Of a stretch of DNA of 64,000 nucleotides, positions 8,160-20,380 are shown piece after piece. The stretch is from NCBI RefSeq assembly GCF_016802725.1, contig NC_052666.1, positions 27,619,497-27,683,496 of the forward strand, in the 5' to 3' direction. The notes under the pieces were generated by a model. The model had not been told where the DNA came from. It searched no databases and saw nothing but the letters and a program-made list of their open reading frames with translations. Position 1 is the first letter of the stretch; every line of letters begins with the position of its first letter. The position numbers were made by a program, and so were the translations under genes. Source of the stretch: Solenopsis invicta (Eukaryota > Arthropoda > Insecta > Hymenoptera > Formicidae).

Positions 8160-10850
8160 AAATTGCGCGATTCAAATCTGAAAATTTTAGAGATTCGAAC
8201 TTTCAATCGTATATAATAACAGTTTTATAGAATTGTATTTAAAATCATTCAGTATTGTTTTTTATATGCTAATATTTTTCATTATCTATGTTTTAAAATT
8301 TAACTTGACAATAATTACATTATTAATTAAAAATTATGTTTCAACAATACGATTTAATTCGATTCGATTTGACATAAAAAAAGCCTTGATGAAAAATTTT
8401 TTCTGTACATCTCTAGCATATCCTGTATTAAATCTAATTAATAAATGTTTGATATATTAAGAAATGATAAATATTGATATATCTATTTGTCGACTTTTTA
8501 TTCGAAGAATTAATATATTAGCCTCGATTTAAAAAATTATCGATTGTTTGGTAAAGAGAAGACTGATTATTTTTTCTGTCCACTGCGTAAAGCCTCCAAG
8601 TAAACGAGTGCGATTAAACAAGAGTGAATAATTTCGTTTCGATGAGTGCGAACACCGTCAGTTGTTGCTTTGCTTGGCTCACTTTCGGCTGGAAACAAAA
8701 TTTCAATCGAATTTCATGAAGGTTTCCGATCACCAGTGATCAACACCGTTTTCTAAACAGCGATAAATGACCGCCTGGATGAGCATTTGCGTTTAATATT
8801 TCTCAAAAATTAGCGGATTCTCTCTCGCTCCGTTATCCCCAGGGCGTCAGCGCCGACGCCATAAATCACCATAAATCACGAGATCCTTGATCTAAGCACT
8901 CCGAGCGAGACCGAGAGTCCGCCGAAAGTAAACCCGGAAAGATATCTGCCCGTGCCATCGTTCATTTCCGGTTAACTTCCACTTGCTCGTCGCTTTTCTC
9001 TCTCACGCGCCGCCGGCTTTTACCCTGGGGTTTAGATAGGCCTTATGACGTACGGGGGGGGGAGCTAGAAAATGTCTGTTACATTTCGATAATGTATTAC
9101 TTACGCGACGGCCCGATATAGAATGCGTTTAACCGCACAATTAAATTCGACGTTGCGCCCTTCACAAACGGTCTGTACGAATAAAATGCAATTACCTCAC
9201 TTTGTAAATTATTTACATTTTTGCCCCGCGACTTCACACGTTTTAATGAAAGAGATAATCGCGTGCTGCTCGAACGGAAGCCGCAAATTGTTATTTATTT
9301 GCGTATTTAACTATGCGTTGCAGAGCTGATAGACGCGACTAGGATTTGAAACGGTTCGATTCATGAATTGTTTAGATTGAAAAGATCGATATGCACGTTC
9401 GAACCACGCCCGCCTTCCCCCGGCCCCACACAATTTTCCAATTGAAATTACTTTTAGGAGAATTAATTATCGGACGCGAGTATGCGAACGCGGGCGACGC
9501 ATTATTAAAATGACAGAAATTTTTCCCCCTCGCCCGAACGTCTGAGAAACAACATTGTGATAAAGGGGAAAGCGGAGGAGGGAGAAAAAATAGCGGACGG
9601 CGCAATCAATGTTTGCTTACGTGGACCGCGAAAGAATTTAATTATACCGGGCGTATTTTCTTGCCGCTCTTGCGAGTATGCGAAAGCCAGGGGGAAGAGG
9701 ACAGGCCGTTCGGAAGGGCGCGCGGTGAATTCCATTTTCGCGTTCCCCACGAGGATGACGGTCCTCTCCCGTCGCCGCTGTCGACGACGGTAGCGGGGAG
9801 CAAAAAAAAAAGGGTCCTCGTGCGTTCATGTCACCTGCGTCGTTCACCGCGATTTTGCGAGGGGTAACAAGATCTATTTATTCAGCGCGCGAGTCCGCGA
9901 GGGGATGCAACGAGGATAATTGCAAATTCGCGTCCCCGAACAGTCGACTGAGATTCGCGAACCGCGAAATCGGGGACGATTATCGAAAACTCGTTCATTT
10001 GCAATTACTATGCGTTACGTGCTCTTAAATACATGATTTATTTATGTTATCGAGTTTAAATTGTGAAATTAGCTAATATTAAAGTAAACACTTTACAAAG
10101 TGGAGGGAGTGATACATAAAAAAGTAGACCAAAGAACTTGTTTTTCAATGAAAATAGAAAAAGAAGTAGGAAAATAGAAGAGGAAAGAAAAATTTTGCTT
10201 TTTATGATGAATTATTTATCTTTTTTTTTTTATTGTATAATATTTTATATGTGCAATTTTTTAAGAAGATTAAATCTTTTTAAAATGTATGTCGTAATAA
10301 TTATTGCATTTTGTATCAATGTTAAATTTTAACTCGTTTAAAGTTACATAATAAGCGTTTAATGGTGATGTAAAAAAGAATGCGTTTAAATACTTTTAAT
10401 GTAATATAGTTTAGCTTATATTTCTAATCATATTTCTACTTGTGAACTCTGCCAGTAATCAATTTGAGACATGTAATACAATTTTAATTTTAATAAATCG
10501 ATTATAGGAATTTAATTAATATTCGTCATGTCATATTTCCGGAAATTTAAAAAAAAAACGATTATTTAATCCTTAAGCGCATGATTTTTTGTGATGTAAA
10601 TGGTCGCACGAGGTCAATTTGATCCACATTTTATTTATTATATATATAAACACAATTTTTTATTTTTATTTATAATTATAAATTGACACACATTGTAAAC
10701 ATGAAATAATTAAAAAAGTATATATTTTTTTACGTAGCATTTTGACAAATACATTCAAAGCTTTCAAGTCAATAAATACAGGCACTTAAAATGTTCAAAT
10801 AAATTTCAATGATTATTGCACTTCAAGTTAAGACCAACGCGAATGAATCT
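8160..10850. other. Unique non-coding sequence with one candidate enhancer site pair
   Basis: 8160-8580 is AT-rich. 8820-9060 is moderately GC-rich and holds tandem CCATAAATCAC sites and a G9 run at 9054-9062. 9070-10030 is balanced sequence with only short frames. 10030-10850 is AT-rich and featureless. No protein family is recognised. Confidence 0.45.
8859..8879 (-). promoter_or_regulatory. Tandem Exd/PBX-Hox-like composite sites
   Basis: CCATAAATCA occurs twice back to back. On the minus strand each reads TGATTTATGG, which matches the known PBX/Exd plus posterior Hox (Abd-B/Hox9-10 class) composite site TGATTTAYGG. Two abutting copies are more than a random match would suggest, but activity is inferred only. 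Confidence 0.35.
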
Positions 10851-12190
10851 CGGACGACGGACGTCTAAATCGGTTTAAATCGGAACGAGGCGTAAGGCGG
10901 AGCTGCGCGATAGCGGAGCTCATTTATCGATACGCAAAGAGTAGAATATTCGGGGCGGATTTTATTATTTTGTAAGTCATTGAATGTTTCGCAACAATAA
11001 CAGTTATGCCGGCGCGCGGCCTTGGTGTTTGTTCATTGTGGCGCGCGCGGCCTACGGCGCGCCGGTGTTTACAGAAGGTCGCCGCGCTATCACTCGTACG
11101 CCGAGATTCGAGCCGGTAGGCGGTATCGCGGGCCGCCGCGTGTGCCGTCCGCATTATTACGCGTATGTACACGCGGATGTATCGCGACAGCGAAGATAGC
11201 GCTATCATTCTTTAGTCGCGGCTAAAATTAGTCGGGTTAGTCGAGTTTCGCTGTCAGACGCACATACGTACAAGCGGCGGTATCGCGAAGACTTTTTGCC
11301 GCGGCCGAGATCCTTCGCATAATTTACACGCTTAAAGTAGAAATCGATGGGGGATAAGAGCCATTGCATTATCGTTTCGCGATATTCACGGGTCGACGAT
11401 CGTTCTTTTAATGCCGCTTAAATTCGAACGTTGTCGCATTGTGCTTTGCATCTTTCAACCGTTTCGAATATAAAGCCCGCGCTATGTTTCAGACAGAGCG
11501 GAATAGTAATGCATCGAATGACTCATGTAAGGAAAGACGTTACTTTTATGTACCTATAAGGAAAACGGGCATGCACGTTCCGCGTTCCGTTTATTTCGCA
11601 ACGCGTTGAATATGTCCATGGAGAATGGACTAATTGATAAAAACTTGTCTCTCGGTACACTAGCGGCGCACACAACGCGCGGTAACGTTATTTACATTCG
11701 TAACGGCGAGACTCGGAGACAGTGCTCCGCTTCGGATCGTCATTGCCTCTCGCGATCGTGACGAGTGTGAGCGGGAAAAAAAATACGACCGTTCCCCACG
11801 GACAATTAGCAATCGCGCGCGATCGATTAATTCGCGTAATTAATGGCTCATGAACTTCGTGTCGAAGGAATGGGTAATCATCGAAGCGTTATCTCGCGCG
11901 AATTTTGTTTATTTGAGAACGGGAGGTACAGAGCCGCGGGAAACGGGAGTTATAAATTATTTCATTTCGTGATGTTCACTACAGTTGTTTAACTAAGCTT
12001 CTCGCGTCGCGCTTCGAACTTTTGAATGCAGTCTGCTCGTTTTCGGATTGCGCATCGCAGCTGTATGTGCAATCGTACTTTTCTCGCATTACATTCTTAA
12101 CTGTGACGTAGTAAAGTGCGCGTCGAGAGTGCCGTTTATCGCGCGATCATCATCATCACAATTAGTGCATGCGCGATTCATATCAATTGT
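10851..12190. other. CpG-rich unique stretch
   Basis: CG-dense sequence (10860-11960) with overlapping short frames on both strands that resemble random translation. Homeodomain-type cores cluster at 11824-11845 (ATTAAT, TAATTAATGG). I cannot support a gene. Confidence 0.4.
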
Positions 12191-12191
12191 G

Positions 12192-12212
12192 TTTTTTTTT
12201 TTTTTTTTTTTT
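12192..12212 (+). repeat. T21 homopolymer
   Basis: A run of 21 T ending 23 bases before the AG of the candidate exon acceptor. It could serve as the polypyrimidine tract. Confidence 0.9.
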
Positions 12213-12235
12213 CGGCGAATTTTACGTGACTGCAG

Positions 12236-12299
12236 CCAAGAAATCTGAGCGGAGGAGGAGGTCCAGGAAGACATCGGGCGACGACGCGGCGGAGCAATA
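12236..12299 (+). CDS. Candidate 64-nt coding exon, unidentified
   Basis: The segment follows a T21 tract and the acceptor GTGACTGCAG, with no other AG between the tract and the acceptor. It is followed by the consensus donor GTAAGT (12300-12305). One frame is open across it and encodes KKSERRRRSRKTSGDDAAEQ, basic then acidic. A TAG in that frame straddles the donor (12298-12300), so it would be a stop only if the donor were unused. Its 64-nt length is not a multiple of three. The coding part is GC-rich with codon-like choice in an AT-rich surround. I do not recognise the parent protein, no partner exon is visible, and chance cannot be excluded. A large inverted repeat begins at the donor. 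Confidence 0.3.
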
Positions 12300-12302
12300 G
12301 TA

Positions 12303-12579
12303 AGTGCAGATAGCAAATAAAAAATAATAATGTTTACTCGCCCACGATATTTATAAACAATAAATATCGAAGAAGACGTCAGAAGACATTTGCTTGCCGA
12401 TATTTCTACCTTTTTTTACTCAGTGCAAATAGTAAATAAAAAATAATAATGTTTACTCGCTCCGTGGGCGAGTAAACATTATTATTTTTTATTTGCTATC
12501 TGCACTAAGGAAAAAAAAGTGAAAATATCGGCGAGCAAGTGTCTTGTGACGTTTTCTTCGATATTTATTGTTTATAAAT
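12303..12579. repeat. Compound long inverted repeat (A-B-A'/A-B inverse)
   Basis: Segment A (12303-12346) has an exact 44-base inverse at 12463-12506. Segment B (12347-12420) has a slightly diverged inverse at 12507-12579. A second direct copy of A, with two changes, lies at 12422-12459, immediately before the inverse. B plus the second A can pair with the downstream half as a hairpin with arms of about 110 bp and a loop under 10 nt. The first A can compete for the same partner. No terminal transposon signature or other copy is seen in the window. Confidence 0.85.
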
Positions 12580-14160
12580 TTGATTATGATAACAGAGTAT
12601 GTATTTCTGTGAAATATATTGCGTTTTTCTTATTAATTGGTTTATTTGCTAGGAATAAATTTTATTTCGCCGTATTTAAATAAAGTTTTATTTCAGTAAA
12701 ACACATTTATTATAGTATCTTACAAGTGCATTTTTAAGCATGTTTTTCTCAGGGTATAGAAATAATGGTTCGTGATTATTTAATGCGCGTAATAATTTGT
12801 AAATATTAATTAATTTACACGCTACTTTAATTTTTCGGTATTTTTATGTTACAGTTCAATGCAGTTTGCTTACAACTCCGGTGCTGCGCATCATATCGGT
12901 GAGTGACAGATTATCTTCTAATTTGGGGTAATAAATATCTAAAATAAGATAGGTAACAAGGTATACGTAGATGTTACGTATGAAATTAATTAATATTTTA
13001 TTGCCCCAAAATGGATAGGCTAGACAGATGAAAAATAATAAGTATATAATAAGTATTTGATCCTGAAATACGTACAATTTATTATGCAAAGATGCATTTA
13101 TGCACAAAATTAAAAAAAATAGATTTTTAGGAAACAATTGATATCGTCAAAATTATTTTAATAGTATTATTTCAATACTTTTCTTATATTATCAAGTAAT
13201 AATCAAACAATATATTTTTAAAATTCTAAAGTTATATTTAACTTTATTGTATTCTTATTTTGTGGATAATAAAAATTGCAAATGATTTGTGTACACTTTG
13301 TTTATTATGTATGCGATATAAAAACGTTATCTATAACACAGCAGGAAAAATACATAATATGATTGTGTTACTTTTTTTTTAAACATTTTTTAAATAAACT
13401 TTGAGAACTTTTTTTGATATCTTTACATGTATGTCCAGGATTAAATATTAATTTGATATATAAATAAGATAATATTTATTAATTTTTTTAAAAATATGCA
13501 TTTAAAAAATGCATTAATACAAGCAAGACAAAATAAATATTGTATAATTACATTTTTCAATCAATTCAATAAAAACAGCTAATGATTATTATTAGTATTA
13601 ATTATATTTAACTTTATAGACTAATATTTTTTTTATTCTTTTGTATAGCTTATCCATTCATACTTCTTGATAATTAATGAAATTAATCATTTGAAATTTA
13701 AATATTTTATTTAAATATTTTGTCATGTATATGTATGTGTTACATTGCGGGAGGAGAGAGGTATCATATCAATTTCCTACAATACTATTATCTTTAAATT
13801 GAACATGAGTAATTGTTCCGTTTCTATAACTGAGAATTGTCTCAGTCCAATTAAAATGTTGTTACCGAAATTCTGCGTGTTTGCATCTCAAGATACGAAA
13901 TTTTATTTCGTATCTTTTGCGTGATATAATTGTTATACGAAATTCAATTAATAACAATTAAATTCGAGCCTCGTTGAAAGTTTTGACGGAGAATAATTCA
14001 CAGTCGCGACGCGGAAAAAACGCAGAATTTTTCATTCGCAGTTCGACTTAGCAACCGTAATGACACGTCGAATGGAAGAATCCTTCTCCCTTGGTCTCTC
14101 TTCCCTCACAAAGAAAGTCGTGGAAAAGGGTGACTCGACCAACTCGGTGGGGTTTTGCGT
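12580..14160. other. AT-rich sequence, nothing recognised
   Basis: Very AT-rich from 12580 to about 13960, with only frames of chance length. 13960-14160 is more balanced. No repeat copy, RNA or protein signal was found. Confidence 0.5.
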
Positions 14161-15421
14161 CATAATCGTCAGCGATGCTTAAAGAGTGTCATGATTAAAA
14201 CTCCACCCTTCGCGAGCACTCCTTCGTCGGTTCCGTGTAAATTTATGTGGTTCATTTCATGGCAATATGGAATTATATGCCGTCGATTTCCGAATTTATT
14301 CTCGTGATATAAATCGTGATAAAGCATGTGCGATTGTTCAACTATTAACTTAAATAACACGAGAAATTGAGATTTCATTATTATTTGCACAAAAAAATTT
14401 GCATTTAAAGATTTATATTAGAGTTTATGTCATAAACACATGACTCAACGTATTAATTATCAAAAATAGATAAATACAAATGTGTGAAATATCTTATACA
14501 TAAAATTATGTCAATTTTTTTTTAAACGGCCACTGCCAAAAATTAATTGACATTAATAATCGTATATTGTTACAGCAAAGTAACATAAGTTTCTGTCATA
14601 TATTACCACTGTAAATTGCGAGACAACGTACAATATCCCTTAAAAAAAAAAAGAGCCGTAAAGAACTAATACGAATCGGAAGCTATTGAAACGTAAAAGA
14701 ATCGATCGCGGCAACCGCAATAACCTCGCGTGGAAATACACGTGGCGCTTTTTTGTATCTGGTTACGCGGTCAGGCCAGAAATTACCTCCACGTACGTAC
14801 ATTTTGTGGCGCACGAGATCCGCCGGGGGAGGGGGAGATACGGGTAAGCGGGACGGCGGAGGGGTTGGGAAGCCCGAGGGTTGTTGACGGGAGGGAGGGG
14901 TCGGGCCGGGCCGGGCTTCGGGGCAATCTGCAGATACCTCGGCTGTGCCTGATTACGTTGCTACCTCTCTAATTACACGGCAACCTGCGACGATACTCGA
15001 CCCGACTGCCTGAAACGAGGCGGTTCGTGGACCTTCGCCTTCGTGGCTGCACTGCCTGGGAACGAGGGCGAGGAGAGAGGGGCGAACGGTTTTGCCGGGC
15101 GATAGCACGAACCGTCGCCGACGCCACCCCGGAGGTGAATCGCATTTCGCTTTACGAATGTCGACGGGGCGGCGACAAGACATGTCGACTTCTTCTCGTT
15201 ATCGGAGATATTTCCGCGATATCGCGATGATACTTGCCAAGTTTGCAGGATTTGCAGGAAAGTACGCGGGGTAAAATTTAAAATGAGTAATGATGCGTTA
15301 ACACGCGCGCGATTGAAATTTTTTGTAAAAGTGAATTTTTCTGTAGGCTCAGAAATAACTTTTTTTTATTTTTTCTGAAAATTTAATGTTCTGTCTTTCA
15401 AGTTTTACGACATTACAGATA
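14161..15421. other. Mixed stretch with CpG-rich block 14690-15250
   Basis: AT-rich on both sides of a CpG-rich block. The block's frames overlap on both strands and lack any family signature. TAATTAC cores occur within it (14970). I see nothing else. Confidence 0.45.
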
Positions 15422-15659
15422 CATTGAGGAAAAAAGTTGTGAACTTGAATATATTTTTTAAATTGATTGAATTTCTTCAGTTCAAGTATTTAAGTTGAAC
15501 ACACACACACACACACACACACAGTTAAGTTAAATATATAATTACTTAAGCTGAAATTTAAATATTTTATATATTTGAGTCAAGTATACAAGCAGTTGAA
15601 CCGAAAAAATTTAATCGAGTTGAAAAATTTAGCCAAGTTAATAAATTTCTTTCTTAGCG
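15422..15659. mobile_element. TA-flanked MITE, short CACTGAG-terminus family, copy 2
   Basis: A 238-bp element that begins CATTGAGGAAAAAAG and ends TTTCTTTCTTAGCG, with TA at 15420-15421 and 15660-15661. The interior TTCAAGTATTTAAGTTGAA words match the copies at 169 and 49590. An (AC)12 run at 15499-15522 has expanded inside it. Confidence 0.8.
15499..15522 (+). repeat. (AC)12 microsatellite inside MITE
   Basis: A pure AC dinucleotide run that is absent from the sister MITE copies, so it expanded after insertion. Confidence 0.95.
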
Positions 15660-16410
15660 TACGTATTTATTCAAAGGCGTAAAACAAGAATTCCGTTCAT
15701 GCTCATTGGAAATTTTAAAGAAGTATAGCTGTGTAATAATAATAATATCGTTTATAATTTCTTCTTGCAAATTATCAATTACGCGAGTTGTTCATCACAC
15801 GTAAGGATTTATAAAAAGTCTGCTAAATTTGGACGCTGAGTAGAATTGAAGATGACGTCGTCGGTTTTTATACGGTTATAATCGACGAGGGAGAGGCGTA
15901 TCTCGGGGGCAAATAGAGCTTCGCTTCCTCCGCAATCCTCTGGCCCCTCTCTACTCCTTCCATCTCCCACTGTAGGTTCTCGTAGAGACGTAGACGACGA
16001 CCGCCTCGTGGAGTCAGGAAATTGCGACTACGCGATCCCCTCGTCCTCCCTTCCATCTCGGAGCCTCACCCCTTTCAACCCTTATCCTCGATTTCGTTTA
16101 TCAGTTTCGGATTTTCGAATCTCGAATGCATCTTTCAAGATGACTTTTACGAAATCATTTTACGATCGTCTGATCACAATTGCGAGTCGATTCAATAATT
16201 AAATCTACACTTTTCTAGGCTGACAGCAATTTTTTTTAATTATAATGTAGAATTTTTGTATATCACTTGGGGGAAATCTTATCTAGAATTTACTTTATTC
16301 TGCGCATATATTTGTGTGGCGGAAGGAAATTTATTACGAGACGAGCGGTAGAGTTAATTCAATCTTAGATCTACGAGACACTAAGAATTGTCGTCAACTA
16401 CTTTCAAACG

Positions 16411-16433
16411 TACGTACGTACGTAGGTACGTAC
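16411..16433. repeat. (GTAC)n tetranucleotide repeat
   Basis: Five to six GTAC units with one interruption. The motif is self-complementary, so it may form a cruciform. Confidence 0.85.
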
Positions 16434-16669
16434 TTCGTAACCTTCACGATAATGAAACGGCCGAAAAGCTTGTGATTAATACCGAGGCGCGAATTAATTA
16501 ACGAACGTGATCGGAATAGAAAAGAGAGCGAGACGGAAGGAAGAGCGCGGCGGCGCGGCGCACCGATGCACGTTTCGCGACACGCAATGGAATTTACATA
16601 ATAAACATAATAATAATAACGATGATAATAGGTTAATACAGGGGGAACCCGCGGCCCGGTTATCCCCCG

Positions 16670-16970
16670 CACATAATTAACTTCATCGGCGGCCGTATCC
16701 TAATTACCACGCCTCGAATAATATTTGTTGATAATGAACATTATTATTGCGCATTGCCGATCGGGGGTCTCCGTTACGCTCGCTGTAATTGTCCTGTGAA
16801 TTTAACTCTCCCTTAGCTTTTTTTTTACCAGCCAGTAAACACGGACAATTATCGTTCAGTTTATGCGATAAATATTCTGCAGATTAATGAGAAGGCATCT
16901 ATATACGAACGAGATAATCCTTTAATTACGTAATGGAGAATTAAAAAGTTGCGATTTAATTAAGGCACGA
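16670..16970. promoter_or_regulatory. Homeodomain-core cluster, candidate enhancer
   Basis: Within 300 bp there are at least eight TAAT/ATTA-containing words, including ATAATTAAC, CCTAATTACC, TGTAATTGTC, TTTAATTACGTAATGG and TTTAATTAAGG. Some sit in balanced or GC-rich flanks. Homeodomain proteins bind TAATTA-type cores. The region is AT-biased, so part of the density is expected by chance. Confidence 0.25.
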
Positions 16971-17640
16971 AGATGTACGCGCAGAATCTTCTTTTCTTTC
17001 GCCCGATGGATTTTAAACGGAAATTTGTTGGCGCGTGCATTTTCAGATGTGTCCGAATTTGTTAAATAATTGTTTATCGAACCGCGACTGAAACGCGATC
17101 ATCGATGTAATGGGATTCGAGAGCAAGCCTTGCTTGCGTCTCGAGTTTCGCCCGAGGGTCACCAAAGTGACAGACGTTGATTTCGGTTTCTGTAACCCCT
17201 CGAGGGTAGTTTCGCCCTCCGCAGACGGGGGCTCTCGAAATCGACAGTATCTCTCATACAGTTCTTATCATCATAATTTCAAAGCTACTTCGTGTCTTCT
17301 TAAATTCTCATAACGCTTACTACATGTATAGATAAGTGATTTATATTTATTACTATAAATACGATGCGCGAGATTCGATGAGTGGCGCGTAAAAAAGACA
17401 CGTACGGTTTTCTGGAGAAAAGAAAGAAAAAAAAAATTCGCGAGAAACCGTGACACGTGTCCTCCGTTCCCCCGCTTTCACCTTCGTCCGTCTGATATAA
17501 TTCTCTGACGTCTGCTTCTCCAGACGAATACGGAATGAAATCGCTTTACGGTCTTTCGACGCTGCGGAATATTAATAAATGCTTCATATCGCCGCCAGCT
17601 GACATCTCTAGATCGCATAAGGCACCGTCGTAGAATAAAT

Positions 17641-20380
17641 CCATCCGCGCATTGTGGCGCACCCTGTATAATGTAATGCAGCAATATATTAACGTAAAAT
17701 TATAAAATACAACAATGTGAGCAGTAGATACAGGAGTAATGTAGAAATCAGTTAATTGGTCAATTAATTGGTAAAAGTTTCACTAGCTTTTCGGTTTTTA
17801 TATACTCACCGCTGTTGATATTAACAGTATAGATTTTTGAAAATAATCTAATTGATGTGTAATTTAACAAATATAACGTGGAATGATACGATCGTGATTA
17901 TTCGCGTCGATAAATTATTAGCTTTGCCATGGCACACTGTCGAGCAGTGCCTCTCGACATCGTGAAGCGCGATCACGTTGAGAATTTTGCGAAAAGAAAG
18001 ACGAAGAATTTTCGCGCCTTGACGCGAGAGCGAGAATAGATGCGTCTTCCGAATCATAGGCAAACCTAACTATTTCTAGCGCTTATTATCGGCTAGGGCG
18101 AATAAAACGATCGATGAACGAAACTGCAGTCGTTGTTCTTTTTCTTCCTTCTTCATTACCCATACTCTTCTCGCATTTCTCTTTCTCTCTCTCTCTCTGT
18201 CCCTCCCACTTACTCTCTTTTTTTCTTCGCGTTCACCGCTAATATCTAGACGTCAGGTCGGGGGTGGCGATGACTCGGAGGCGGAAATGGAGCAGCTCGA
18301 GTCCGGCGAGTTGGTGTGCTTGTCTCCCCCCTCCCCTTCCTTTCCTCTGATCGTAGCTTCATTCCCGTACCTTCGTCCACCCACTGATCACCGCTGCACT
18401 TTGTCGGTTCCCGACCATCCCCGCCCTCTTTCTGCTACGATCGTTCCATCCAAGTTGGTGCTCGCGGGCTGGATTAGGGGTGAACCGCGTGATGAGAGCG
18501 CACGAATATATTACGAACAGCGATCGGGAGAAGTGCTTTTTTTTCCATGAAAAATTCTCCGCGCCTTCTCCGTTGTAACGTCGCGCACACGAGGGACGGT
18601 GAGCGCGGGGAATAGAGAATAGGAATCGATGCTACGTGATTCTTTCTGTCTTTCTCTTTCTCTCATTCGATGGTTATGTCTCGACGCGATTGCGAGTCGT
18701 CCGATTTTACGATTCAGTCGAAGTGCAATTGTTCGGCTGCTCGACTTTGCAAATATCGTATCGATTTAAAAAATCGCGGTCCGGCGTTTCGAGCAAACGT
18801 TCTTCCGGATTTCAAAAAAACTTGGTCTTCTCTCGTTTGTTTCTTTTTTTATATATATATATATATTCAATCGTAAGCATGGTTCACTCGCAATGAATAT
18901 TCCACATTGTGCCTCCTTGCCCGATTTAATTTATTCTTCTTCATTTTTTTTCCAATTTCTCGTCTAATGACCTAACTTGTTTATTTGTTTTAGTGAAGTA
19001 GAATTTTGTTTGATTTGAATCAGATGTACGATGCGCGCGCTCTTATCTAATATTAACCAACATCAGTTTGAAGCAGAGTTACTTTATAGTGCAGGTAATC
19101 GCAGATTAACGAACGCCAGTGTGACGTTCTTACACGAATCGTTTCGTCGAGCGAGACTCTATTCGAAATATCCACTAGATATCTTGTACTTTTCCGCATA
19201 CCAAGTGTCTGATCACGCTGACCGTCGTTCTCTAAATGTTACGACCGGCCCTCTCTGGCAGTTGCGAATCGCCAATCTCGTAGATATCGCGTCGTACCGT
19301 GTCGTTCGTGGAAAATTGCGCGGCTGATGAAGAAAAGTCGATAACGTGGCGAGGGGGAATATTTTTTTTACAGCCCCGGCGACGGACGAGCGTTCGCTAT
19401 TTGACCCCAAGGTGTAATGTTATTTTATGTCTTTATTAAATTTGAGCCTATGTTTGTCAGCGGAACACAGTTTTTATTAAAAATTGAAAAGTTGAGAAAT
19501 CGCGAGTGCTCCCCGTCTAATAAGAATAAAACGCTTTTTGATTAGCACTTCTAATCATAGTAGAATTATCAACTTGAATCGTGGAATTCAATTTCAAGAT
19601 ATAATGTCTTGTGAAAATTTTAAATTCTCTTTATTATAATTAAAACTACTGGAATAATTTGAATATAATGATATCTTGAGAACTCTAGGAGAAAATTGCT
19701 AAATGCGTATTACTTGAGCTATATTTATTATATTTTGCATTTGATGTTATTTTGAGTTGCAAATTGAAGCTTGATGTTATAGCTCGATGGTTCAGGCATC
19801 TATTATTACATATTATATCTTTCAATATTAAAAAAATAATTTGTTATAAGCTTTTCTGTAACATTCTACGAAAAGTGTAATTTAGAAAATTGTTTAAAGT
19901 GTACCTGTAGTCCCTTAAATCGTGTCGTTTTCGTAAATATTGAATTTATGAATTAAAGTTATTAAAAATATAAAGAACTATTACCTATTACTTATTTTAT
20001 TATTAATTTATTGAAAAAGGGATGAAATATTCAATAATTAACAAATAATAATGAAAATGTAAGAATATCAAAATAAAACTAGCTTGAATTTATTTTTATT
20101 GATATATTTTAATTTATAGCAATTACTATTTTTATTATTATCACTTATCAATCTTAATATCTTTGTATTGTAGTAAAATTTATGGTAGTATGAGTTAAGA
20201 AGCTTGATAGAGTTTATAAAAATTTTGATTTAATTATTTCAATAATTATAAATATATATGTACGATGAAAGTAAAAAGTATTCTCTACAATAAGCCTTCT
20301 TTTATACAAATATAATAATTTAAAATAACATTGTATAATTACGTTATTACCAGCTATAAAAGTTATAAAAAATTTACATC
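17641..20380. other. Non-coding stretch with short CT tract and one clean 98-codon frame
   Basis: Contains a (CT)n at 18182-18200, a C/T-rich block to 18470, an (AT)n at 18850-18866, and a 98-codon frame at 19031-19327 of ordinary composition but no recognised family. 19430-20380 is strongly AT-rich. Confidence 0.4.

Larger units (their letters stand above)
15662..17640. other. Unique sequence with homeodomain-core cluster
   Basis: Contains a C/T-rich block (15880-16080), a GTAC tetranucleotide run (16411-16433), and a TAAT/ATTA-dense segment at 16670-16970. No protein is recognised in the frames of 60-92 codons. Confidence 0.4.

Noticed and set aside
9392..9405. GTTCGAAC words (also 45118) as tRNA T-arms
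   Set aside because: No acceptor stem, D-arm or anticodon arm can be folded at the right spacing.
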